DNA of 11,680 nt from an uncultured Collinsella sp. (GCA_900545165.1 UQYA01000060.1:1-11680), one strand, 5' to 3'; positions 1 to 9,838 are shown, counted from the first letter of the stretch. Made by a program: numbers and translations. The notes: generated by a model not told the origin, from the sequence alone.

Positions 1-606
1 ATGGGCGTCTACAGCCCGGTGCCCATCGTGACCGACGAGGAGCACGCCACCATGGTGGCGGTCATGGAGCAGACCGTGGCCGAGCTTGCCGCCGAGGGCA
101 TCGACTACCGCGGCTGCCTGTACGGCGGCTTTATGCTCACCCCCGCCGGCCCCAAGGTGCTGGAGTTCAACGCCCGCTTTGGCGACCCCGAGACGCAGGT
201 CGTGCTGCCGCGTCTTAAGAACGACCTGGTCGAGGTCATGCTTGCCTGTGCCAACTGCGAGCTCGATCAGATTGAGCTCGATTGGCGTGACGAGTGGGCT
301 GTGGCTGTTGTCCTGACGAGCGCGGGCTACCCCGGCAGCTACGAGAAGAGCAAAGTCATCACCGGCATCGCCGACGCCGAGGCTATGGAGAACGTGACCG
401 TGTACCATGCCGGCACCGCCGTGGTGGACGGTCAGCTCGTGACCAACGGCGGCCGTGTGCTTGCCGTGACCGCGCTGGGCGATACGTTTGAGAACGCTCG
501 CAACCTTGCCTACGAGGCCTGCGAGAAGATTGATTTTGAGGGCAAGACCCTGCGCCACGACATTGGCCTGCGTGCGCTGCGCGGCCGTGACGCCTGGGAT
601 GCCTAA
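1..606 (+). CDS. purD: Phosphoribosylamine--glycine ligase, C-terminal part (5' end outside window)
   Basis: PurD joins glycine to 5-phosphoribosylamine using ATP, giving GAR, an early cytoplasmic step of purine synthesis. The 201 visible residues match the C-terminal half of the family. They open with the MG-YSPVP segment that follows the ATP-grasp core, then show GGFMLTPAGPKVLEFNARFGDPETQ at about residues 42-66, where Glu55 and Asn57 are the expected metal-ligand positions. The C-terminal barrel-like domain follows, including a V-Y-HAGT segment and a VTNGGRVLAVTALG segment. The family is usually about 420-430 residues, so roughly 220 N-terminal residues lie upstream of the window; the ATG at position 1 is an internal methionine, not the start. 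The stop is TAA at 604-606. The next gene starts 21 bases later, so the two are probably cotranscribed. Confidence 0.93.
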   Translation: MGVYSPVPIVTDEEHATMVAVMEQTVAELAAEGIDYRGCLYGGFMLTPAGPKVLEFNARFGDPETQVVLPRLKNDLVEVMLACANCELDQIELDWRDEWAVAVVLTSAGYPGSYEKSKVITGIADAEAMENVTVYHAGTAVVDGQLVTNGGRVLAVTALGDTFENARNLAYEACEKIDFEGKTLRHDIGLRALRGRDAWDA

Positions 607-627
607 AATCCGAGAGGGATGAGACGG

Positions 628-1323
628 ATGGACGAGAAGAACGAAGAGCTCGTGGACGCGCAGATCGTCGAAGAAGACAGCCGCATGTATGGGCACGCCG
701 AGGGCGAGCCTGGTGGCGAGGTCGCTGACGAGCCGGCGCTGGTGCTGGGCGACGACGACCCGCACGATGCCGAGCTGCACGAGAAGATTCTTTCGGAGGA
801 GTGTGCCTGGAAGGGCAAGATCCTCGACGTCCACCGTCTTGAGGTTGAGCTGCCCAACGGTCACCGCAGCGCCCGCGATATCGTTCGCCATCCGGGTGCG
901 GCGGCCGTTGTGGCACTGACCGAGAGCGGCAAGATCGTACTGGTGCGTCAGTACCGCACCGCCATCGACCGCGTGACGGTCGAGATCCCCGCCGGCAAGC
1001 TCGATCCAGGCGAGGACCCGCTCGATTGTGCCAAGCGCGAGCTGCATGAGGAGACGGGCTTTAGGGCTGGTCGCATTCGCTTTTTGACGTCGATTGTCAC
1101 GTCCTGCGGCTTCTGTGACGAGATCATTCACATCTATCTGGCCACCAAACTCGAGTTCGATACACCCAACCCCGATGATGACGAGTTTGTCAACGTGGAC
1201 CTCGTGCCGCTGCACGAGCTGATCGACGCCGTGCTCGACGGCAAGATCGAAGATGCCAAGACCGTCGTAGGCGCCTTGGCCTGCGATAGCATCGCGCATC
1301 GCCTTGGGGGCGCGGAGCTCTAG
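628..1323 (+). CDS. NUDIX hydrolase, ADP-ribose pyrophosphatase type, with acidic N-terminal tail
   Basis: This protein of 231 residues probably hydrolyses ADP-ribose or a related nucleoside diphosphate sugar to AMP plus a sugar phosphate. The Nudix box is complete at residues 123-145: G, five residues, E129, seven residues, R137-E138-L139, then E141-E142 and G144-F145. Upstream segments ILDVHRLEVELPNG and IVLVRQYR are typical of the ADP-ribose pyrophosphatase branch. An ATG also exists at 619, but GAGAGGG at 612-618 abuts it, while the same site sits nine bases before the ATG at 628, so 628 is preferred. The first 58 residues are strongly acidic (about 21 Asp/Glu) and have no counterpart in the usual family of about 180-200 residues. 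The proline normally found about 15 residues after the Nudix box in ADP-ribose hydrolases is Cys160 here (T-S-C-G-F-C-D-E). The exact substrate is therefore uncertain. Confidence 0.88.
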   Translation: MDEKNEELVDAQIVEEDSRMYGHAEGEPGGEVADEPALVLGDDDPHDAELHEKILSEECAWKGKILDVHRLEVELPNGHRSARDIVRHPGAAAVVALTESGKIVLVRQYRTAIDRVTVEIPAGKLDPGEDPLDCAKRELHEETGFRAGRIRFLTSIVTSCGFCDEIIHIYLATKLEFDTPNPDDDEFVNVDLVPLHELIDAVLDGKIEDAKTVVGALACDSIAHRLGGAEL

Positions 1324-1351
1324 GTTACGCGGTTTTACCAAACCGCGTAAC
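1324..1351. repeat. Perfect 12-bp inverted repeat directly after the NUDIX stop codon
   Basis: GTTACGCGGTTT-type arms at 1324-1335 and 1340-1351 are exact reverse complements around a four-base loop (TACC). The hairpin begins at the base after the TAG stop. No T-run follows on either strand, so it is not a classic intrinsic terminator. It may act as a 3' end-stabilising or Rho-assisted structure. Confidence 0.6.
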
Positions 1352-1364
1352 GAGTCGACGCTGC

Positions 1365-1462
1365 AAACGCCCCTAAGCGGCAATCTGCCTTTCAATCGTC
1401 GCTCGCGTACCGAAGTACGCGTCGCTCCTCTTTCAAGGCACCTTGCTCGCTTAGGGACGTTT
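1365..1462. repeat. Long imperfect palindrome (about 98 bp) in the NUDIX-ABC gap
   Basis: The arms at 1365-1395 and 1431-1462 pair over about 24 positions with a few mismatches and one bulge; the strongest block is CCCTAAGCG (1371-1379) with CGCTTAGGG (1448-1456). At the centre CGCGTAC (1404-1410) and GTACGCG (1415-1421) pair perfectly. Read on the minus strand, the central loop is UUCG closed by a C-G pair, an unusually stable tetraloop; on the plus strand it is CGAA. The gene-free stretch 1324-1570 otherwise shows only CCGGTT-C-AACCGG near 1523-1535. It could be a dispersed palindromic repeat or a structured RNA. I cannot tell which without a genome search. Confidence 0.6.
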
Positions 1463-1570
1463 TCGCTGACGCTGCCAGAACATCGGCGTTATGTTTGTTG
1501 GGACGCTTTGTTTTCAGCCCGACCGGTTCAACCGGATTTCTCACGCTATTTATTTCTCTCCGAGGACTGC

Positions 1571-3343
1571 ATGTTTAGAAGGTTTTTGTCTTATTACAAG
1601 CCCCAGATGGGGCTTTTTGTTGCCGATACTGTTTGTGCCCTGGTGCTTGCCGCCATTGACTTGGCGTTTCCCATTATCCTGCGCAATCTGACCGGTGGGC
1701 TCTTTACCCAGGGTCAGGCTGCTATTATGCAGGCGCTCGGTATGATCGCAGTTGGCTTGGTACTGATGTATGCCATCCGTTGCGCCTGTCGCTACTTTGT
1801 GAGTTACTGGGGTCACGTGATGGGCGCGCGCATGGAGTCCAAGATGCGCGAGGACCTGTTCGATCAATACGAGCGCTTTAGCTTTGCGTACTTCGATCGC
1901 AACAGCTCGGGTGACATGATGAGCCGCGTGGTCAACGACCTGTTCGATATCTGCGAGGCGGCACACCACGTGCCCGAGTGGATTATCATCTGCGGCATCG
2001 AGATCGTCGGCTCGTTTGTGATCCTCTTTGCTATTGCCCCGGTGCTGGCGCTTGCCATGGCCGTGGTGACGGTGGTGTTTGCGGGCATCATGTTTTGGCA
2101 GAACATGCGCATGCGCGAGGTCTTCAGCGACAACCGCAAAAAGATCAGCGGCATTAATGCTCAGCTGCAGGATTCGCTGGCAGGAATGCGCGTGGTCAAG
2201 AGTTTTGCGAACGAGGAGGCTGAGCGCTTCAAGTTCCGCGCCTCTAATGACCGCTATCTTTCGTCCAAGGAGAATATGTATCACGCCATGGGCGTCTACA
2301 CTGCGACGTATGGCCTGCTCTCAGGCGTGCTGTACGTGATTGTGGTGCTGCTGGGTGGTTGGCTGGTGGCGCAAGGCCAACTGCAGGCGGTCGATATGGC
2401 GACCTTTGCGCTCTACATTTCGCTGTTCTGCACCCCGCTCGAGACGCTTGTGAACTCGGCTGAGACGTATCAGAAAGCCATCGCCGGCTTTAAGCGTATG
2501 GACGAGGTACTTTCGACCGCCCCGGATATCCAGGACAAGCCGGATGCCGCGGACCTGCAGGTGACGGCTGGCGCGGTTGAATATCGCGATGTGTGCTTTA
2601 GCTACGAGGATGTTGAGCTGGGCGAGGGCGGCGCCGACGGACACCCTGTTATCGACCATATGGATCTGTCCATCAAGCCCGGACAGACCATTGCCCTGGT
2701 TGGCCCCTCGGGCGGTGGCAAGTCCACAACGTGTTCGCTGCTGCCGCGCTTTTACGACGTGGCTGCTGGATCCATCAGCATCGACGGCCAAGACGTGCGC
2801 GACGTGACGCAACAGAGTCTGCGCCGCGCCATTGGCCTGGTGCAGCAGGATGTCTATCTGTTTGACGGTACGATTGGCGAGAATATCGCCTACGGCAAGC
2901 CAGGCGCCACGGCAGAAGAGGTCGCCGAGGCCGCTCGCCGCGCCAATATCGATGCCTTCATTGAGTCGCTGCCGCAGGGCTACGACACGGTCGTGGGCGA
3001 GCGCGGCAGCCGTCTTTCGGGCGGCCAGAAGCAGCGCGTAGCCATTGCGCGCGTGTTTCTCAAGAACCCCAAGATCCTGATCCTGGACGAGGCGACGAGC
3101 GCCTTGGATAACGAGAGTGAGGAGGCGGTGCAGGAGTCGCTCGAGCGCCTGGCGTGCGGTCGCACCACGATCATCATCGCCCACCGTCTCTCGACCATTA
3201 AACATGCCGACGAGATTGCGACCGTCGAGCATGGTCGCGTTGTGGAACGTGGTACGCATGAGCAGCTTCTCGCCCGTGGCGGCACCTATGCCCGTTACTA
3301 TCGAATGCAGTTCGAAGGTGCGCGTGCGCACGAGCTCGACTGA
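1571..3343 (+). CDS. ABC exporter half-transporter (membrane domain fused to ATPase)
   Basis: This 590-residue inner-membrane protein joins one six-helix exporter domain to one ATPase domain, the usual layout and length of homodimeric or heterodimeric lipid, drug or peptide exporters. Hydrophobic spans lie near residues 13-36, 55-75, 137-155, 157-175, 245-265 and 275-292. The nucleotide-binding domain has Walker A GPSGGGKST at 378-386, signature LSGGQ at 482-486, Walker B ILILDE with Asp506 and catalytic Glu507, and H-loop His538. All catalytic residues are present. The frame is open back to 1304, but that stretch overlaps the NUDIX gene and the palindromes, and the protein starting MFRRFLSYYKPQ at 1571 aligns with family N-termini. 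GAGGA at 1562-1566 supports this start. No partner half-transporter is adjacent, so it may act as a homodimer. The substrate cannot be read from sequence. Confidence 0.93.
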   Translation: MFRRFLSYYKPQMGLFVADTVCALVLAAIDLAFPIILRNLTGGLFTQGQAAIMQALGMIAVGLVLMYAIRCACRYFVSYWGHVMGARMESKMREDLFDQYERFSFAYFDRNSSGDMMSRVVNDLFDICEAAHHVPEWIIICGIEIVGSFVILFAIAPVLALAMAVVTVVFAGIMFWQNMRMREVFSDNRKKISGINAQLQDSLAGMRVVKSFANEEAERFKFRASNDRYLSSKENMYHAMGVYTATYGLLSGVLYVIVVLLGGWLVAQGQLQAVDMATFALYISLFCTPLETLVNSAETYQKAIAGFKRMDEVLSTAPDIQDKPDAADLQVTAGAVEYRDVCFSYEDVELGEGGADGHPVIDHMDLSIKPGQTIALVGPSGGGKSTTCSLLPRFYDVAAGSISIDGQDVRDVTQQSLRRAIGLVQQDVYLFDGTIGENIAYGKPGATAEEVAEAARRANIDAFIESLPQGYDTVVGERGSRLSGGQKQRVAIARVFLKNPKILILDEATSALDNESEEAVQESLERLACGRTTIIIAHRLSTIKHADEIATVEHGRVVERGTHEQLLARGGTYARYYRMQFEGARAHELD

Positions 3344-3362
3344 TTGATATGACAGGAAGTAT

Positions 3363-4322
3363 ATGGCTGAGAAGAACCCTTTGACTCCGGAAGAAGTGAC
3401 GGAGTTATTCTCCGAGATCGACGCATCCGGCGTTTTGGATCCGACGCTTGCCAAAAAGCGCACCGAGCGCATGCGCGAAAAAGAGGCAGCGGCCAAGCGC
3501 GGCGACAAGGCGGCGCTGGCGCAGCTTCGCAGCGAAGATCGCGCAAGCCAGACAAAGCAGATCGACCCGCTGTCCGAGGACGACCCTTCGGGCTCGCAGG
3601 TGAGCCATACCATTACGAAGACCGCCATGGCCGTAGTTATCGGCATTCTGGTGTTGATCGTGGGCATGCAGATCGGCTACGGCGTGATGCGCCGCCTGAA
3701 CACAGCCAACCTGTCCGAGAGCGTTTCGGTCGATACCGTTTCTACAGCACTCAAGGGCGGACTCGAGTGGGGCAACGGTTTTACGCAGTTCCCGCTCGAC
3801 TTTACCGTCGATGAAGCCGATGAACGTACGGGCACGGTTGAGGTAACGGTGTTGGACACATCGTCTGCCAATGAGCTTGAGCTGCTGTCCAACGGGCAGA
3901 TTCAGGCCGCGGCGCTTGCGACCAACGCGCTGCTCAACGATAAGATCGACCGCGTGGTGTACAACGTGCACGCCTATATCGATGAGGACAGCAATATCCA
4001 GCACGACTCTTTCTTTGGCATGTTTCCCGCACGGGGTCATCAGAGTGCCATTCTGACGTTCGTGTGGACCAAGAGCTCATCGACCGCTACGAACATCGAC
4101 TGGAAGATGCATATCGTGAGTATGGACGACACGATTTCCGAGCGCATTCAAAAGCAGGTGAACTCGGTGTCGTCGCTGATTGAGGACCCGTCGGTGAGCC
4201 AGACCAAGATTGACGAGGAAAAGGCCGAACGTGACCTGGAGCATCGTCTGCATGGCCGCGAGATCTTCCGCGGTGGCAAGCCCGATCGCACGCCGTCCGA
4301 TCTGCTGGAGCAGGATAAATAA
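3363..4322 (+). CDS. Single-pass membrane protein of unknown function
   Basis: I do not recognise a named family for this 319-residue protein. Residues 1-80 are hydrophilic and rich in Lys, Arg, Glu and Ala, with a helical, possibly coiled stretch at about 28-60. One strong hydrophobic span lies at about 87-106 (AMAVVIGILVLIVGMQIGYG). Residues 107-319 would then be outside the membrane under the positive-inside rule, since the N-terminal side carries the KKRTERMREKEAAAKRGDK cluster. The outer part mixes strand-like segments (TGTVEVTVLD, AILTFVW) with a charged C-terminal tail from about residue 280. It has no cysteine and no signal peptide. AGGAAG at 3354-3359 is a close ribosome site. It begins 19 bases after the ABC exporter and ends at a terminator, so the two form a likely transcription unit. 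A role as an accessory protein of that exporter is only inference. Confidence 0.8.
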   Translation: MAEKNPLTPEEVTELFSEIDASGVLDPTLAKKRTERMREKEAAAKRGDKAALAQLRSEDRASQTKQIDPLSEDDPSGSQVSHTITKTAMAVVIGILVLIVGMQIGYGVMRRLNTANLSESVSVDTVSTALKGGLEWGNGFTQFPLDFTVDEADERTGTVEVTVLDTSSANELELLSNGQIQAAALATNALLNDKIDRVVYNVHAYIDEDSNIQHDSFFGMFPARGHQSAILTFVWTKSSSTATNIDWKMHIVSMDDTISERIQKQVNSVSSLIEDPSVSQTKIDEEKAERDLEHRLHGREIFRGGKPDRTPSDLLEQDK

Positions 4323-4328
4323 GACGCC

Positions 4329-4369
4329 ATCATCCCGCGTGAGTTACAAGCCCACGCGGGATGATTTTT
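4329..4369 (+). terminator. Intrinsic terminator after the ABC exporter/membrane protein unit
   Basis: A perfect 13-bp stem is formed by ATCATCCCGCGTG (4329-4341) and CACGCGGGATGAT (4353-4365), with an 11-base loop and a T-run at 4365-4369. It starts seven bases after the TAA at 4320-4322. This is the clearest Rho-independent terminator in the window and separates the exporter unit from carAB. Confidence 0.92.
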
Positions 4370-4392
4370 AATCCCCGCCCCAGAAAAATCAT

Positions 4393-4410
4393 TATGCATA
4401 GAAAGTCATA
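4393..4410 (+). promoter_or_regulatory. Candidate ArgR (ARG box) operator upstream of carA
   Basis: TATGCATAGAAAGTCATA fits the general ARG box pattern wnTG(A/C)ATwwwwAT(T/G)CAnw at about 16 of 18 positions, by eye. It sits within a longer inverted repeat, ATTATG (4391-4396) and CATAAT (4407-4412). It lies about 120 bases before carA, in an AT-rich stretch that contrasts with the surrounding coding DNA. Control of carAB by the arginine repressor is well known in other bacteria because carbamoyl phosphate feeds arginine synthesis. I see no clear second box beside it, so this remains a candidate. Confidence 0.35.
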
Positions 4411-4457
4411 ATTATCATTTCGTAAACATTTCGATGAAATTAACGCCATGGCGCATA

Positions 4458-4479
4458 CTTGCGGTTAAAATACCGCAAG
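4458..4479 (+). promoter_or_regulatory. Hairpin with a -10-like loop in the carA leader
   Basis: CTTGCGGT (4458-4465) and ACCGCAAG (4472-4479) are exact reverse complements around TAAAAT (4466-4471). The loop resembles a -10 box but no good -35 stands 16-18 bases upstream. An alternative reading is TTGCGG (4459-4464) as a -35 with TAACTA (4483-4488) as the -10, spaced 18 bases. Either way this is the most promoter-like part of the leader. The assignment is weak. Confidence 0.35.
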
Positions 4480-4500
4480 GCCTAACTACCAACCTTTAAG

Positions 4501-4525
4501 CCGGTCCGGAGAGACCGGGAAGGAG
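4501..4525 (+). promoter_or_regulatory. Leader hairpin immediately before the carA ribosome site
   Basis: CCGGTC (4501-4506) pairs with GACCGG (4513-4518). The six-base loop CGGAGA carries a GGAG that resembles a ribosome site. The real site, AAGGAG at 4520-4525, follows directly and lies four bases before the ATG at 4530. The close packing could limit ribosome access, but I see no alternative pairing that would make it a proven switch. Confidence 0.4.
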
Positions 4526-4529
4526 AATT

Positions 4530-5969
4530 ATGGCGAACAACCATACTGCGGGCGCTGCTGCCCGCACCTTCGCGCCCAGCGAGCTTTGCCAGCGCATGCT
4601 GGCCAAAACCAGCAAGGGCACCTGCGGTCCCTGCATCCTGTACCTTGAGGATGGGACCATTTTTTATGGCCGTGCATGCGGTGCCGAGGGTACCGCGACC
4701 GGCGAGGTCTGCTTCAACACCTCGCTTGAGGGCTACTTTGAGGTCATGACCGACCCGAGCTATGCCGGCCAAATCGTAACCATGACCTATCCGCAGATCG
4801 GTAACTACGGTATCGACGAGACCGACGTCCAGTCGGCCTTCCCCGGCGATACCGCTCGCCCCGCGAGCGCTCCCGCCATGCGCGGCATGATCGTCCGCGA
4901 CATGTGCGCCACGCCTTCCAACTGGCGCTCGGCCGTCAGCGTGCCGGAGTACCTGCGTGCCCACGGCATCGTCGCCATCGAGGGCGTCGACACCCGCGCT
5001 CTTGTGCGCCACCTGCGCGACAACGGCTCCAAGATGGGCATTATCTCGACCGAGATCTTTGACGTCGACGAGCTTGCCGAGCGTCTGGCCGCAGCGCCGA
5101 CGCTGGTGGGCGAGAACCTGGTCAAGACCGTGAGCTGCCCTGAGCCCCACGCTTTTGCCGCGAGTGACCTGCCCGCTACGCATGACTTTGCGCTTGCCCC
5201 TGCCGCTCCTGCCCGCCACAACGTGGTCGCCTACGACTGCGGCGTCAAGCGCGGCATCCTGGAGGGTCTGGTCCGTGCCGGCTGCGACCTTACTGTCGTG
5301 CCGTGGGATACGCCCGCGAGTGAGGTGCTCGACATGAATCCCGACGGCGTCTTTTTATCCAACGGCCCCGGCGACCCCGATGCCGTGGTGGAGACCTACG
5401 AGCAGGTGCAGCAGCTAATCGGCAAGGTGCCGGTCTTTGGCATTTGCCTTGGTCACCAGATGATCAGCCTGGCGTGCGGCGCCCAAATGGAAAAGCTTAA
5501 ATTCGGTCACCGTGGCGGTAACCAGCCGGTTATGAACCTGGTGAGCCGTCGCGTGGAGATTACCGCGCAAAACCACGGCTTTGGCCTGCTGTTCCCCAGT
5601 CTGGGCAAACTGATCCCGGAGCTTTCCGGCGGCGAGACCGAGCATGCGGCCGATGGCGACCTGCGCGCCTGGGTGCGTCGCGGCATCGCGCCGGTCGTGA
5701 TGAACGAGCGCTTCGGCCGCATTCGCCTGACGCACGTGAACCTCAACGACGGCACCGCCGAGGGCATCCAGCTGCTCGACGCCCCGTGCTTCTCGGTCCA
5801 GTACCACCCCGAGGCCTCGCCCGGCCCCACCGATGCCCACTATCTCTTTACCGCCTTTACGCGACTCATGGACGGCGAGGAGAACTACCTGGACATCGAC
5901 ACCGCGAAGGACCGCCTTGCCGGCTGGAATTTCGCCGAGACCGCCGCGACCGAGACCGAGGAGAACTAA
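4530..5969 (+). CDS. carA: Carbamoyl phosphate synthetase small (glutaminase) subunit, enlarged
   Basis: CarA hydrolyses glutamine and passes ammonia to CarB for carbamoyl phosphate, the shared precursor of pyrimidines and arginine. The CPSase small-chain domain starts near residue 33 (GPCILYLEDGTIFYGRACG) and shows GEVCFNTSLEGYFEVMTDPSYAGQ and EGVDTRALVRHLRD. The class I glutaminase domain has the GPGDP loop (279-283), nucleophile Cys306 in GICLGHQ, FGHRGGNQPV, and His426-Pro-Glu428 in YHPEASPGP. All catalytic residues are intact. At 479 residues it is about 90-110 longer than usual. The excess is an N-terminal tail of about 32 residues, about 35 extra residues between QNHGF (347-351) and RLTHVNLNDGT (399-409), and a C-terminal tail of about 30. 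The start at 4530 follows AAGGAG at 4520-4525. carB follows after one base, so the pair is one operon. Confidence 0.96.
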   Translation: MANNHTAGAAARTFAPSELCQRMLAKTSKGTCGPCILYLEDGTIFYGRACGAEGTATGEVCFNTSLEGYFEVMTDPSYAGQIVTMTYPQIGNYGIDETDVQSAFPGDTARPASAPAMRGMIVRDMCATPSNWRSAVSVPEYLRAHGIVAIEGVDTRALVRHLRDNGSKMGIISTEIFDVDELAERLAAAPTLVGENLVKTVSCPEPHAFAASDLPATHDFALAPAAPARHNVVAYDCGVKRGILEGLVRAGCDLTVVPWDTPASEVLDMNPDGVFLSNGPGDPDAVVETYEQVQQLIGKVPVFGICLGHQMISLACGAQMEKLKFGHRGGNQPVMNLVSRRVEITAQNHGFGLLFPSLGKLIPELSGGETEHAADGDLRAWVRRGIAPVVMNERFGRIRLTHVNLNDGTAEGIQLLDAPCFSVQYHPEASPGPTDAHYLFTAFTRLMDGEENYLDIDTAKDRLAGWNFAETAATETEEN

Positions 5970-5970
5970 C

Positions 5971-9285
<3,315 letters not shown>

Positions 9286-9297
9286 GTCGAGCTGTCC

Positions 9298-9387
9298 GGC
9301 CGGGGCGGGAGGGGCCGAGATTTCCCCCTTTCGCTCCGGCTGCAAGCAGAGTCGCTCAGTGGGAAATTCGGCTCCCCCGCCCCGGCC
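9298..9387. repeat. GC-rich imperfect palindrome (about 90 bp) after carB
   Basis: The left arm 9298-9326 (GGCCGGGGCGGG, then AGGGGCCGAGATTTCCC) and the right arm 9361-9387 (GGGAAATTCGG, then CTCCCCCGCCCCGGCC) are near-complete reverse complements with small internal offsets. The central 34 bases hold a short CTGC-AA-GCAG hairpin. It starts 12 bases after the carB stop. No T-run follows, so it is not a standard terminator, although such a stem could still mark the carAB transcript end. It may also be a dispersed repeat or a recombination junction, since a gene fragment begins at its right edge. Confidence 0.55.
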
Positions 9388-9664
9388 TGCGGTGACTTGG
9401 CTGTACCGTGTACTGCAGAAGGGGCTTTGTGCGTCCGGTGGCAATCAGGGTTCCGGCAACGGTGGGCAGACATCCGGCGGTTCGAACGATGGCGCCCAGG
9501 CGGGAAAGCCCGCTGGTGACAAGGCTCAGGGTGGCAAGTCCGCTAACTCACTTGCGAGCACCGGTGATCAAACGGTGGCGACCGTCGCCGCGATCGGCGG
9601 CCTGGGTGCCGCGATCGCCGCAATCGGAGTCTTTCTTGCTCGTTTCCGCCGCAAGGAAGACTAG
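9359..9664 (+). pseudogene. Remnant of an LPXTG-type cell-wall-anchored surface protein (sorting signal only)
   Basis: The open frame ends with a complete sortase sorting signal: a pentapeptide LASTG at about residues 65-69 (LPXTG-like, bases 9551-9565), a hydrophobic span at about 73-94, and a positive tail RFRRKED before TAG. Before it lies a Gly/Ser/Asn/Gln/Lys-rich linker of about 40 residues, typical of the wall-spanning stalk of surface proteins. There is no signal peptide and no functional domain. The only candidate start, GTG at 9359, lies inside the arm of the 9298-9387 palindrome and lacks a ribosome site. The first 25 or so residues look like translated non-coding DNA. I infer the 3' end of a large adhesin-like gene whose 5' part was lost, with its terminator retained. 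Expression as a real short protein is possible but unlikely. Confidence 0.6.
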
Positions 9665-9697
9665 CGCGAGCGATTGACAATCGCACACGTTTCTCAA

Positions 9698-9730
9698 GAG
9701 GGCCGCGGTAACCGTCGCGGCCCTCACTTT
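9698..9730 (+). terminator. Terminator-like hairpin after the surface-protein remnant
   Basis: GAGGGCCGCG (9698-9707) and CGCGGCCCTC (9716-9725) form a perfect 10-bp GC-rich stem with an eight-base loop, followed by a short T-poor tail (ACTTTA). It lies 33 bases after the TAG. A smaller GCGATT-GAC-AATCGC hairpin precedes it at 9670-9684. The weak T-run lowers confidence, but placement and stem strength fit the terminator of the original surface-protein gene. Confidence 0.65.
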
Positions 9731-9735
9731 ACCGG

Positions 9736-9773
9736 AGCGGTCTGAGGACTCGCGTCTTTCGCTTCGGACTGCT
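9736..9773 (+). repeat. Imperfect inverted repeat downstream of the terminator-like hairpin
   Basis: AGCGGTCTGAGG (9736-9747) can pair with CTTCGGACTGCT (9762-9773) over 12 positions, three of them G-U, around a 14-base loop. The G-U pairs work only in RNA read on the plus strand. There is no gene between 9665 and 9931. This hairpin, the preceding terminator-like stem and the CGCGAA repeats are the only structure I see there. Confidence 0.35.
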
Positions 9774-9838
9774 GCGCAGGGTCAATCAGGCGGAGATCTC
9801 ACCCGTGTCGGGTTTGCGATAGCTTGGCGAACATAATT

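Noticed and set aside
1304..1570. N-terminal extension of 89 residues on the ABC exporter.
   Set aside because: It overlaps the NUDIX 3' end and runs through two palindromes. The family N-terminus fits the ATG at 1571.
2321..3667. Minus-strand open frame opposite the ABC exporter and the start of the next gene.
   Set aside because: Same antisense artefact. The plus strand has all ABC motifs, and the minus product resembles nothing.
5833..5970. N-terminal extension of 46 residues on CarB inside carA.
   Set aside because: The Pro/Arg-rich product is an out-of-frame reading of carA; the ATG at 5971 has a good ribosome site and family match.
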